DNA of 64,000 bases, from contig NZ_JAQFWP010000006.1 of assembly GCF_027706745.1 (NCBI RefSeq), positions 62,001 through 126,000 of the forward strand, read 5' to 3'. The position numbers were made by a program, and so were the translations under genes. The stretch is from Nocardiopsis suaedae. GTDB lineage: Bacteria > Actinomycetota > Actinomycetes > Streptosporangiales > Streptosporangiaceae. Positions 23,877-31,672 of this stretch are shown here, one piece after another (the first letter of the stretch is position 1; the number at the start of each line of letters is the position of its first letter). The notes under the pieces are model-generated. The model ran no database searches. It was given only the letters and a program-made list of their open reading frames with translations, and was not told the DNA's origin.

Positions 23877-24333
23877 GGCCGCCGCCCGGCGGCGCCGCCC
23901 ACGCCAGCGCTGCCGGATCGAGCCCTGCGGCGAGCCAGGTGTGCAGCAGGGACAGCAGGGGAGCGGCCTCGTCGGGGCGGAGGCGGCCCTCGATGCGCAC
24001 GGGCGGGCGTCCGCGCAGCGCCACGTGCCACCCGCCGTCCGCAGGGGCGGCGGCCACGGCGGCCCCGGGCCAACGGTCGAGCACGCCGCAGGGATCGGGC
24101 CCGCATCCCCGTCCCGCCCCACCCTCGGTGAAGGTGAGCACGTCGCCCGGCCCCAGCGGGAGCCCGGGGCCGACCCGGTCGGCGTGCACCCACACGTGGT
24201 CGTCGACGAAGGGGGCCGGGCGCGGGGAGGACGCCGCCGGGGCGGGCAGCAGGACCCCGCGCACCCGGCGCAGCTCGGCCGCCGGCTCGGCCGCCGGCTC
24301 GGCCGCCGGCTCGGCGGTCGGCCGCCCGCTCAC
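23668..24333 (-). CDS. Unknown protein coupled to the CDP-glycerol-transferase-like gene
   Basis: A 221-residue protein from GTG 24333, which overlaps the stop of the upstream gene (GTGA). After a three-unit AEPA repeat (from tandem 12-bp repeats near 24282-24313) there is an ordered region RGVLLPAPA, DDHVWVHADRVGPGLPLGPG, DVLTFTEGG, VALRGRPPVRIEGRLRPDEA and LLSLLHTWLAAGLDP. I do not recognise a family. The frame runs 209 bp into the 3' end of the convergent NB-ARC gene, and its last ~70 residues are Pro/Arg-rich, so the true C-terminus may be unconstrained. Coupling suggests it works with the transferase. Confidence 0.6.
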   Translation of the reverse strand: MSGRPTAEPAAEPAAEPAAELRRVRGVLLPAPAASSPRPAPFVDDHVWVHADRVGPGLPLGPGDVLTFTEGGAGRGCGPDPCGVLDRWPGAAVAAAPADGGWHVALRGRPPVRIEGRLRPDEAAPLLSLLHTWLAAGLDPAALAWAAPPGGGLTPWTFRPVPPLPPLGRSVPRPRPPVRARPVGARSLRTPPPRAAYRWSVLRSGAAPPVPVGRAGPPARP

Positions 24334-25607
24334 CGTGGGCCCCCGGCCGGGTGCGGGCCGTCCAGCGGCGGCATCGGCACCGGGACCGGCGGCGGCGCGG
24401 CCGATGGCGGGCAGTCCGGTTCGTCCAGGCCCAGCAACCGGTACATGGCGGCGCGCAGCCGGGCCGCTGCCCGGCCCGGCGCGGACGTGAGCTGGGAGGC
24501 GTACCAGCCGCCGCGCTCGGGGGCGTGGGCGTCGAGCGCCGCCCGCACCTGCGGCAGCAGCGGCCGCTCCGGGGCGAGGCGCGGGGCCGCGCACCCGAGC
24601 AGGTCGGTGTGCGAGCCGGGGAGGACCTCGTCCCCGGAGTAGGAGGCCACCAGGACCGGGCGCCCCTGGGCGGCGGCGTAGTAGGTGACCGAGCCGTAGT
24701 CGCCCACGACCGCGTCGGCGGCGATGACGGCGGCCTGCCACCCCTGTTCGGGAGGGAGCAGGACCATGCCGCGCCGCTGGGCCCCCGACAGCCAGGAGCG
24801 GACCTGGCGGCGCCCGTGCCAGGCGAAGACGGCGGGGTGGGTGACGGCGGCCGTGCGCACCCCGGCCCCGGCGGCCTCGGCGGCCAGCCGCTCGGGCAGG
24901 CGCGGGTGGGCGCCGAGCAGGGAGTGCGGGCCGTGCGTGGACGACAGCACCACCAGCAGGTCGCCGGGGGAGGCCCCCAGGGCGCGCCGGTAGCGCTCGC
25001 GCAGGGCGCGCCCGGCGGTGATGCGGTCGTGGCAGGGGTCGCCGACGACGCGCACGACCTCGGCGGCGGCCGGGGCCGCCGAGGCGAACAGGTTCCGCAG
25101 GCGCTCGTGGGCGACCCCCAGGACGCTGGGCAGGACGCGCCCGTGGGTGATCAGGCCCCCGGCGGGCGAGCCGCTGGCGGGCCGGGGCGCGGCGGGGCCG
25201 TGGCCGCCGACCCGGGGCATCAGGCGGCCGGGACCCGAGCCGTGCGGGAGGGCGAGGACGGGGGCGGCGACGTCCTGGAGTCCGCCGAGGTTGGCCGACA
25301 GCGCCAGGTCGAAGCGGTGCTTGCGGACCTCGTCCCAGGGCACGGCGATGCCGTCGAGGTGCCGGATGTGCTCGGCGCCGGTCGCGGCGTAGGGGGAGGT
25401 CGGCGGGCAGGTGTAGAAGACCTGGACCCGGTGGTCGGTCTCGATCAGGGGCAGGACGTCGGCCAGGCGGTTCCCCGCGGTGGCGTGGTGCACCAGGACG
25501 AGGACGGAGCGCTGGGGGGACCAGGTGGCGCGGTCGGCCTGGTTGATCAGGAAGGGGCCGTCGGCGGCGTACGGTCCGGGAGCAGGGGCCGGAGAGGGGA
25601 GCGTCAT
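24330..25607 (-). CDS. CDP-glycerol glycerophosphotransferase-like (GT-B) protein
   Basis: A 425-residue protein. It contains WSPQRSVLVLVHHATAGNRL, VQVFYTCPP, ALPHGSGPGRL, and a C-terminal domain with VLSSTHGPHSLLGAHPRLPE, AADAVVGDYGSVTYYAAAQG and RPVLVASYSGDEVLPGS. The last two are the hallmark region of TagF/CDP-glycerol transferases (D-x-x-S/G-x-x-x-E/D and polyphosphate contact). The N-terminal membrane domain of TagF is absent. The ATG at 25607 has GGAGG 4-5 nt upstream. It may transfer glycerol phosphate or a related polyol phosphate to an envelope glycan or metabolite. The tail is Pro-rich. Confidence 0.7.
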   Translation of the reverse strand: MTLPSPAPAPGPYAADGPFLINQADRATWSPQRSVLVLVHHATAGNRLADVLPLIETDHRVQVFYTCPPTSPYAATGAEHIRHLDGIAVPWDEVRKHRFDLALSANLGGLQDVAAPVLALPHGSGPGRLMPRVGGHGPAAPRPASGSPAGGLITHGRVLPSVLGVAHERLRNLFASAAPAAAEVVRVVGDPCHDRITAGRALRERYRRALGASPGDLLVVLSSTHGPHSLLGAHPRLPERLAAEAAGAGVRTAAVTHPAVFAWHGRRQVRSWLSGAQRRGMVLLPPEQGWQAAVIAADAVVGDYGSVTYYAAAQGRPVLVASYSGDEVLPGSHTDLLGCAAPRLAPERPLLPQVRAALDAHAPERGGWYASQLTSAPGRAAARLRAAMYRLLGLDEPDCPPSAAPPPVPVPMPPLDGPHPAGGPR

Positions 25608-25928
25608 GGGGCCTCCGAGCTTCTCTGCAGATCCGATGACCGCCCCAGCATGCGGGGGCGCCCTTGACGCGGCGCCTGCAGGGCGCAGGGGAGGACCTTG
25701 CAGAGGGCTTGCAGGGAGGTGGACGGCAGCGTGTACGCGCAGGCGGAGGGGCTTGCGGAGTGTCCCGATCCGGCCAGGGGAGAGCGGGGCTGCGGCCGAT
25801 AGGGGGCCTGAGGGCCTGTCATGGAGTCCGCCCGCCTGGCCTCTCCATTTCGGCGGAGCTTCGCCCGACTCCGGGCAGGACCGGGGCGCGTAGGGCCGAG
25901 CGCCCCGAGAGTGATGCGACAGCCGCCG

Positions 25929-26030
25929 GAGCGCGCTTGGGGCGGAAGGCCGGGGACCTCTGCCAGCGCGCTTGCCGGGCGATGCCATAGATCTACGCCA
26001 TAAAGCACCGGGATGGTTTGTATCAACTCA
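25929..26030 (+). repeat. Fixed-geometry intergenic element, copy A
   Basis: First box AGCGCGCTTG at 25930, second AGCGCGCTTG at 25965 (35 bp apart), then the core TGCCATAGATCTACG / CCATAAAGC from 25983 (18 bp after the second box). It lies between divergent genes (24330-25607 minus, 26400 plus). The rest of the 25608-26399 gap shows nothing I can call a gene. Confidence 0.85.
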
Positions 26031-26135
26031 ATCCCCTGCAAATCGCCCCGCTTCGACCAGAGCCGCGTTCCCCGGTTCAACACTGCGATGCACCACAAGG
26101 CCACGAGGGTGACGGAGCCGGTCCGGCCACCCCGC

Positions 26136-26163
26136 CTCACCGGCCCACTTCCGGGCCGGTGAG
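26136..26163. terminator. Perfect hairpin in the 25.6-26.4 kb gap
   Basis: Arms CTCACCGGCCC (26136-26146) and GGGCCGGTGAG (26153-26163) with loop ACTTCC. It is about 130 bp downstream of repeat copy A and could end a transcript that starts in or near that element. Confidence 0.6.
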
Positions 26164-26399
26164 AACCCCTATGACCCGCCGTGCGCGTATTCCGCCCCTC
26201 CGCACACGTGTGCTAACCTTCCGCGTCCGATTGGCGTACTCGGTGTAGGCGAATCCCTTGTGTCCTCCCCCGTTCCCGGGCCGACCCGGGGTCGGGCGCC
26301 CGACCGCCCCATTAATCCGAGGAGATCTGGGCGCGAAGTCCCGCTGAATTCTCGGCCGGGGCGGCTGACTGCGGTCCGCCCGGGGCTCAGGATGAACCT

Positions 26400-27536
26400 G
26401 TGCCTTCTCCGACTTCGGCTCGCACCACCGGCCCCCAACAGGCCGTCGCCCGTCCCGAGGCCCCTCCCGTCTACCGTCCCGTCGTCGACCTCGAGTCCGG
26501 GGTGGTCCTGGCCGTGGAGGCGGAGGCCGCATCGGCGACGGCGCCGTCCGACGACTCCGCCGCCCATGCCGAGCGGCTCATCCGGCTCGCGCGCCGGGTC
26601 GCCTCCGACGAGGCGCTGCTGCCGCTGATCCTGCCCGTGCCCGCCGCCGCGGCGGCCGCCTCCCCCGACGTGACCGGGCAGCTCGAACTGGTGCTGCGGC
26701 GCACCGGACGCCGCCCGCGCGACATCACCGTCATGCTCGGCCCCGACCTGGCCGAGCTGCCCCGCGCCGCCGCGGTGCGGGCCGCCTCGCACGTGCGCGA
26801 CTCCGGCTTCCGGTGCGCCTTCGCCACCGCCGCGGTCCCCGTGGACGTCATCCTGGACCAGGCCCCGTTCCTGATGCGCCTGCCGCGCAACCTCGTCTCC
26901 GGACTGCCGGGCGACGAGCGCAGCGCGGCCGTGGTCGAGGGCATGGCCCGCATCGCCCGCAGTGCCGGGGTGTACCCGATGGCGCCGGGCATCTCCTCGG
27001 TCGACCAGCTCGCGGCGCTGCGCGAGGCCGGGGTGCGCCTGGGGTACGGCCCGCTCTTCGCCGACGACTCCTGGACGCCGGGGGCCAAGGTGCGCCCGCT
27101 GCCCGAGATCCCTCCCGGCCGGGGCGGCGGCGGGCAGGAGGGGCCGCCGGTGTCGACCTTCATCGGGCCGCCGGTCGCCCTGGAACAGGACGCGACGGCG
27201 GCGGAGGTGCTGGACGCCTTCACCAACGACCCGGTGCTCAACTCGATCATCCTGCTGGACCACCGGGAGCGCCCGGTCGCCCTGCTGGACCGGTCGCGGT
27301 TCCTGCTGTCGGTGTCGGGCCCCTACGGGCACGCGCTGCACGCCGCCCGCCCCGCGCGGCGGCTGGCCGACCCGCCCAAGACGGTGCCGCTGCACACCAC
27401 CGCCATGGAGGCCCTGCGCGCCGCGGGCGCCTCGGGCGAGCGCGTCCACGACGACCTGGTGGCGGTGAACGCCTTCGGCCAGGCGGTGGGCGTGGTGGCG
27501 GTGGGCGACGTGATCGCCGCGCTCTCCCGGGGGTGA
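26400..27536 (+). CDS. Degenerate EAL domain fused to CBS domain
   Basis: A 378-residue protein. Residues about 20-235 align with an EAL domain (VYRPVVDLESGVVLAVEAEA, QLELVLRRTGRRPRDITVML, YPMAPGISSVDQLAALREAG, VRLGYGPLFAD) but the catalytic EALLRW, the DDFGTG loop and metal ligands are missing (EAL reads EAE). It is therefore likely a c-di-GMP-binding or structural version. Residues about 255-375 form CBS motifs (ATAAEVLDAFTNDPVLNSII, VAVNAFGQAVGVVAVGDVIA). GTG 26400 with AGGA 7 nt upstream is the chosen start. It could integrate nucleotide signals. Confidence 0.78.
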   Translation: MPSPTSARTTGPQQAVARPEAPPVYRPVVDLESGVVLAVEAEAASATAPSDDSAAHAERLIRLARRVASDEALLPLILPVPAAAAAASPDVTGQLELVLRRTGRRPRDITVMLGPDLAELPRAAAVRAASHVRDSGFRCAFATAAVPVDVILDQAPFLMRLPRNLVSGLPGDERSAAVVEGMARIARSAGVYPMAPGISSVDQLAALREAGVRLGYGPLFADDSWTPGAKVRPLPEIPPGRGGGGQEGPPVSTFIGPPVALEQDATAAEVLDAFTNDPVLNSIILLDHRERPVALLDRSRFLLSVSGPYGHALHAARPARRLADPPKTVPLHTTAMEALRAAGASGERVHDDLVAVNAFGQAVGVVAVGDVIAALSRG

Positions 27537-27673
27537 GGGAGGGGCGGCGCGGAGCCGCCGACCGGAGCCCGGCGCATTCGGCGTACCCGTTGGGGCCGGA
27601 TTGGCGTCGATGGCGCGATCGGTGGGGTACCTGTCGTTGACGCCATCCGGCGGCCCCGGGCACCTTTGACCGC

Positions 27674-28654
27674 GTGAACGAGCACCGTGTCGTCTTCCTC
27701 CTCTTCGAGGGCTTCCAGACCCTGGACCTGACCGGCCCCTGGGAGGTCTTCCGCTGCGCCGGGCACCGCGACGGCGCCTACGCCTGCCGCACCGTGGCCC
27801 GCACCGCGGGCGCGGTCGCCTCCGGCAGCGGGCTGCCCGTGCACGCCGCCCGCGGGGTGGCGGGGCCGGGCGCCGCGGACCCCGCCGACGCGGACACCCT
27901 GGTGGTCGTCGGCGGGAACGGCGTCGACGCGGCCTGCCGGGACGAGGCCCTGGTGCGGTGGACGGCCGAGGCCGGGGCGCGCGCCCGGCGGGTCGTCTCG
28001 GTGTGCAGCGGGGCGTTCCTGCTGGCCGCCGCCGGCCTGTTGGACGGTCGGCGGGTGACCACGCACTGGCGCCGCGCCGCGCAGTTGGCCCGCGCCCACC
28101 CGGAGGTGCGGGTCGACGCCGACCCGGTGTTCATCAGGGACGGGCGGATCTGGACCTCGGCCGGTGTGACGGCGGGCATGGACCTGGCGCTCGCGCTGGT
28201 GGAAGAGGACCACGGGCGGGACGTCGCGCACGAGGTCGCCCGGGAGCTGGTGCTGTTCCTGCGCCGCCCGGGCAGCCAGTCGCAGTTCAGTGTGCCCCTG
28301 TGGTCGCGCCAGCCCTCCACCGACCCGGTGCGCGAGGCGGTGCGGGCGGTCCACTCCCGCCTGGACGCGCGGCACACGGTGGAGTCGCTGGCGGAGAGGG
28401 CGGGGCTGAGCCCGCGCCACTTCCAGCGGCGCTTCGCCGCCGAGATCGGGGTGGGGCCGGCCGAGTTCGTGGAGCGGGTGCGGGTGGAGGCGGCGCAGCG
28501 CGTGCTGGCCGAGGGCGGGGACCCGGTGGAGGCGGTGGCCCGCAGGTGCGGGTTCGGCAGCGCCGAGACGCTGCGCCGCGCGTTCCAGCGCCGGGTGGGC
28601 GTGGCGCCCTCGGAGTACAGAAGCCGATTCGGACAGATGAAGGAGGACGCATGA
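27674..28654 (+). CDS. GlxA-type AraC regulator with DJ-1/PfpI domain
   Basis: A 326-residue regulator. The N-terminal DJ-1/PfpI domain is at about 5-190 (VVFLLFEGFQTLDLTGPWEV, VVVGGNGVDAA, nucleophile-elbow-like VSVCSGAFLLAAAGLLDGR, SAGVTAGMDLALALVEEDHG). The C-terminal AraC HTH pair is at about 225-320 (HTVESLAERAGLSPRHFQRR, VEAVARRCGFGSAETLRRAF). GTG 27674 is the start. Its stop overlaps the ATG of the following DJ-1 gene, so the two are coupled; the regulator may share a ligand type with that protein. Confidence 0.92.
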   Translation: MNEHRVVFLLFEGFQTLDLTGPWEVFRCAGHRDGAYACRTVARTAGAVASGSGLPVHAARGVAGPGAADPADADTLVVVGGNGVDAACRDEALVRWTAEAGARARRVVSVCSGAFLLAAAGLLDGRRVTTHWRRAAQLARAHPEVRVDADPVFIRDGRIWTSAGVTAGMDLALALVEEDHGRDVAHEVARELVLFLRRPGSQSQFSVPLWSRQPSTDPVREAVRAVHSRLDARHTVESLAERAGLSPRHFQRRFAAEIGVGPAEFVERVRVEAAQRVLAEGGDPVEAVARRCGFGSAETLRRAFQRRVGVAPSEYRSRFGQMKEDA

Positions 28655-29271
28655 CGGCTTACGGCCTGCTGGTGTTCGACCGTGCGGAGGAATTGGACTT
28701 CGTCGGCCCGTGGGAAGTGTTCGGAGTTTCGTCGATGCTCCGGGACGGGGCGGACTCGCTGGAGCTGATCGCCGAGCGGGAGGGGCCCATTCGCTGCAAC
28801 AAGGGCCTGCGGGTGGTGCCGGACCGGGTGTTCGGCGACTCCGGGGGCGGTCGGCCGGAGGGGCTGGACGTGCTGCTGGTGCCCGGCGGGAACGGGACGC
28901 GCACCGAGGTCGGAAACGACCGGCTGATCCGCTGGCTGGCCGAGGAGGCCGGGCGCGCGGAGTGGGTGGTGAGCGTGTGTACGGGGTCGCTTCTGCTGCA
29001 CGAGGCCGGCCCGGCGAAGGGGAAGCGGGTGGCCACGCACTGGTCCTTCGAGGAGGGGCTGGAGGCGCGCGGGGGAGTGACGGTGGTGCGCGACGCCCGC
29101 TATGTGGTCGACGGGAACCTGGTGACGAGCCAGGGGGTCTCGGCGGGGATCGACATGGCGCTGTGGCTGGTGGGCCGCCTGCACGGCCGCGACCACGCGC
29201 GACAGGTGCGCCGGTACATGCAGTACGAGCCCGCCCCGCCGTACATGGCGGACGAGCCCTTGGCGTGGTGA
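28651..29271 (+). CDS. DJ-1/PfpI family protein
   Basis: A 206-residue stand-alone DJ-1/PfpI domain: LLVFDRAEELDFVGPWEVFG, LLVPGGNGTRTE, VVSVCTGSLLLHEAGPAKGK (Cys nucleophile in VCTGS), VATHWSFEEGLEARG and SQGVSAGIDMALWLVGRLHG. Members include isonitrile hydratases and glyoxalase III-like enzymes; the SVCTG elbow and TSQGVSAGID make isonitrile hydratase-like activity a fair guess. AAGGAGG lies just before ATG 28651. It is coupled (ATGA) to the GlxA-type regulator. Confidence 0.88.
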   Translation: MTAYGLLVFDRAEELDFVGPWEVFGVSSMLRDGADSLELIAEREGPIRCNKGLRVVPDRVFGDSGGGRPEGLDVLLVPGGNGTRTEVGNDRLIRWLAEEAGRAEWVVSVCTGSLLLHEAGPAKGKRVATHWSFEEGLEARGGVTVVRDARYVVDGNLVTSQGVSAGIDMALWLVGRLHGRDHARQVRRYMQYEPAPPYMADEPLAW

Positions 29272-29451
29272 GAGGGTCGGGGCGGCGTCGTCCGGGGGCG
29301 GCGGCGATCCCGGCGCGGGGTGGTGCGGGGACTCGCGGTGCCCGGTAATGCGCTGGATCGGCACGGGCGGAGCGGGTTAGGTTGCCGGGGCGCCGCAGCG
29401 CGCGGGCGCCGCCGGGCGCACCTTTCACAACGTTCGCGAGGAGACCACCAC

Positions 29452-30399
29452 ATGACCACGCTGGGAAACTCCGGCTTGGAGATCCACCCCGTCGTCCTGG
29501 GCGGCAACACCTTCGGCTGGACCAGCGACGAGAAGGAGTCCCACCGCGTCCTGGACGCGTTCCTGGACGCGGGCGGGACCCTCGTCGACACCGCCGATTC
29601 GTACTCCGCCTGGGTCGAGGGGAACGAGGGAGGGGAGTCCGAGCACGTCATCGGCTCCTGGCTGGCCGGTCGTGGCCGCCGTGACGACGTGCTCATCGCA
29701 ACAAAAGTAAGCCAGCACCCCGAATTCCGAGGATTGGCCGCTTCCAACGTCAAGGCCGCCGCCGAGGCCTCGCTCAAGCGCCTCGGGACCGACTGCATCG
29801 ACATCTACTATGCGCATTTCGATGACGCCGGCACTCCGCTGGAGGACACCGTCGGGGCCTTCGACGCTCTGGTGAAGGAGGGCAAGGTCCGGTACGTCGG
29901 CGTCTCCAACTACGGCCCGGACCGCCTTCGCCGCTGGCTGGAGATCGCCGAGGGGATCGGAGCCGCCCTGCCGGTGGCCCTGCAGCCGCACTACAGCCTG
30001 GTCCACCGGAAGACCGTCGAGCCCGAGCTGCGCGACATCGCCCTTGGTGCCGGGATGGGCATGCTGCCCTACTGGGCGCTGGCGGCCGGGTTCCTGACCG
30101 GCAAGTACCGCACCGAGGCCGATCTGGAGGGGCGGGCGCGCGCAGGGAGCGTCGGCCGGTACATGGGGCCCGAAGGGCTGGCGGTCGTGGACCGGCTCGT
30201 GGAGATCGCCGACGCCCACGGCGTCGCCCCGGCGACGGTCGCGCTGGCGTGGGTGCTGGGACGTCCGGGGATGGCGGGCGTGCTCGCCAGCGCCCGCACC
30301 ACCGAGCAGCTCCCCGCGCTCATGGACGCGGCACGGGTGTCGCTGAGCGAGGACGAGGCGGCCGCGCTCACGCGGGCCTCGGACGCCGTGGGGGCCTGA
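29452..30399 (+). CDS. Aldo/keto reductase
   Basis: A 315-residue AKR. The barrel opens MTTLGNSGLEIHPVVLGGNT, then GGTLVDTADSY (catalytic D and Y in the DTADSY motif), VLIATKV (K), CIDIYYAHFDD, VRYVGVSNYGPDRL and VAPATVALAWVLGRPG. It resembles the YajO/Gas-like AKR group that uses NADPH. The ATG at 29452 has GAGGAG upstream. Substrate not determinable. It lies 180 bp downstream of the DJ-1 gene, and both could deal with reactive carbonyls. Confidence 0.9.
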   Translation: MTTLGNSGLEIHPVVLGGNTFGWTSDEKESHRVLDAFLDAGGTLVDTADSYSAWVEGNEGGESEHVIGSWLAGRGRRDDVLIATKVSQHPEFRGLAASNVKAAAEASLKRLGTDCIDIYYAHFDDAGTPLEDTVGAFDALVKEGKVRYVGVSNYGPDRLRRWLEIAEGIGAALPVALQPHYSLVHRKTVEPELRDIALGAGMGMLPYWALAAGFLTGKYRTEADLEGRARAGSVGRYMGPEGLAVVDRLVEIADAHGVAPATVALAWVLGRPGMAGVLASARTTEQLPALMDAARVSLSEDEAAALTRASDAVGA

Positions 30400-30744
30400 A
30401 TCCCGCGCGAAGGGTCGGCGGGTGGGCCCCGGAAGGGGAGAACCGCAATACCGGTCGCTTTCCCGATAGGTCTGCAGAGATCCGCCCGCCGCTCCTCGTT
30501 GCTCGATTCCTTTCTCGATGAACGTGCGGTGAGAGGTGATTCCGCTCGTCTCTGATTTTCGGGACCCTGGGGGGAGACTGGTGGTATTCCTGCTGGTGGA
30601 AGCGGTAGGAAAAGTGCTGGCCTATTGCGGACAGCGTCCCGCCCTGCCGTTTTGGAATCGGTGGTCCAGGGGGCCCATTGCATGGTGTTCGCAGGCGGAT
30701 ATGAATGCGGTGGGCGGCGTCGTTTCCGAGCGACCGGAGGAATC

Positions 30745-31161
30745 ATGGCACTGATCCAGCAGGGCGAGTACCTGATCAGGTGCGCCGCGAACGACCTGTA
30801 CATCGACCTGAGCGGCGGCAGCGCCGACCCGGAGACGCCGATCATCGGCTGGCACCTCCACAAGGGCACCAACCAGCGGTGGGACGTGCAGCAGAAGAGC
30901 CTCAACGTGTTCACCATCCGCAGCATGGTGGGCGAGGCGTTCTTCGGGCTGAGCGGCCTGAAGGTCTTCCCGCCGCTCATCGCGGCCCAGTCCTTCCCCG
31001 AGGCCTGGTCGGTCGAGCCGGTGGGCGAGGGCAAGTACCGGATCCACTTCCTGTACATCGACGCCGTGGTGACCCTGCCCGAGGACCGGGAGGGCACCCA
31101 GTTCGTCCTGCAGCCGTGGCGCGGGGAGAACCGCCAGATGTTCATCTTCGAGAACGCCTGA
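30745..31161 (+). CDS. Orphan beta-trefoil (ricin-B/I66-like) protein
   Basis: A 138-residue protein with three internal repeats of trefoil style: GEYLIRCAANDLYIDLSGGS with PIIGWHLHKGTNQRWDV, then NVFTIRS to GLSGLKVFPPLIA with SFPEAWSVEPV, then GKYRIHFLYIDAVVTLPEDR with QPWRGENRQMFIFENA. Each ends in the QxW-type position (NQRWDV, AWSVEP, NRQMFIF). The fold matches small ricin-like lectins and the I66 protease-inhibitor family. It has no signal peptide and would be cytosolic unless exported otherwise. ATG 30745 with GGAGGA. Flanking DNA at 30440-30740 is clearly less GC-rich than neighbours, a sign of transfer. The upstream gap 30400-30744 shows no supported gene. Confidence 0.72.
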   Translation: MALIQQGEYLIRCAANDLYIDLSGGSADPETPIIGWHLHKGTNQRWDVQQKSLNVFTIRSMVGEAFFGLSGLKVFPPLIAAQSFPEAWSVEPVGEGKYRIHFLYIDAVVTLPEDREGTQFVLQPWRGENRQMFIFENA

Positions 31162-31424
31162 CCTGTCGCGGCCGACAGGGCGCCGGTGCCCGTCCCCGGA
31201 ACCTCCGGGGTGCGGACCGGCGCAGGGGTCCGCCTCCGGGATCGCCGGGGGCGGACCCTCGCCTTCGTCGGGGGCGGCGGGGCCCAGGTCGTCGGAGAGC
31301 GGAAGCGGGGGAGGGCAGGCGGAGGGTGGGGCCTGCGGATGTGCTCACGGGGAAGGGGCGTCGTGCGTCCGGATGATTCCCGCTTGCGGCCTTGCGGGGC
31401 GCTCCTGTGCGCTCGAGCGGACGG

Positions 31425-31532
31425 TCAGAGCCGTTCGATCACGTGCAGCCACACCCACTGCGTGGAAGCGGCCGCTGCCGTGGCGTGGTAGGCGAGCATC
31501 ACAGCGATCATCAGCACGACGTTGTGCCCCAT
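31425..31532 (-). CDS. Candidate 35-residue single-helix membrane peptide
   Basis: ATG at 31532 to TGA at 31425 on the minus strand gives a 35-residue peptide: MGHNVVLMIAVMLAYHATA, then AAASTQWVWLHVIERL. The first half is a plausible transmembrane helix. It is the next open frame on the same strand after the 1064-residue AfsR-family regulator (140 nt downstream). The RBS is weak (CCGGAA). Small membrane or secreted peptides next to AfsR/SARP regulators would be biologically sensible, but this assignment rests only on the reading frame and hydrophobicity. The surrounding gap 31162-31672 otherwise holds an imperfect hairpin (GGGCAGA / TCTGCCC, near 31621-31663). Confidence 0.3.
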   Translation of the reverse strand: MGHNVVLMIAVMLAYHATAAAASTQWVWLHVIERL

Positions 31533-31672
31533 TTCCGGTGTCGGGTCGGTTCCCCCCTCAGGGGGCGGCGAGATCGAGATGATCTTCGCGGCGAAACCCT
31601 ACCGGCGGCGGGTCGGCTCATGGGCAGAAACGATGAGATCTGTCCCTATAGGGGGATCTGCCCAGGTCAACG

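Noticed and set aside
30536-30754. 72-codon frame before the beta-trefoil gene
   Set aside because: It has no good RBS, low GC3, and overlaps the RBS and start of the real gene; more likely non-coding low-GC sequence.
30400-31672. RiPP or peptide cluster around the AfsR regulator
   Set aside because: No precursor with a convincing leader/core or modifying enzyme is present; only the weak 35-residue peptide frame remains.
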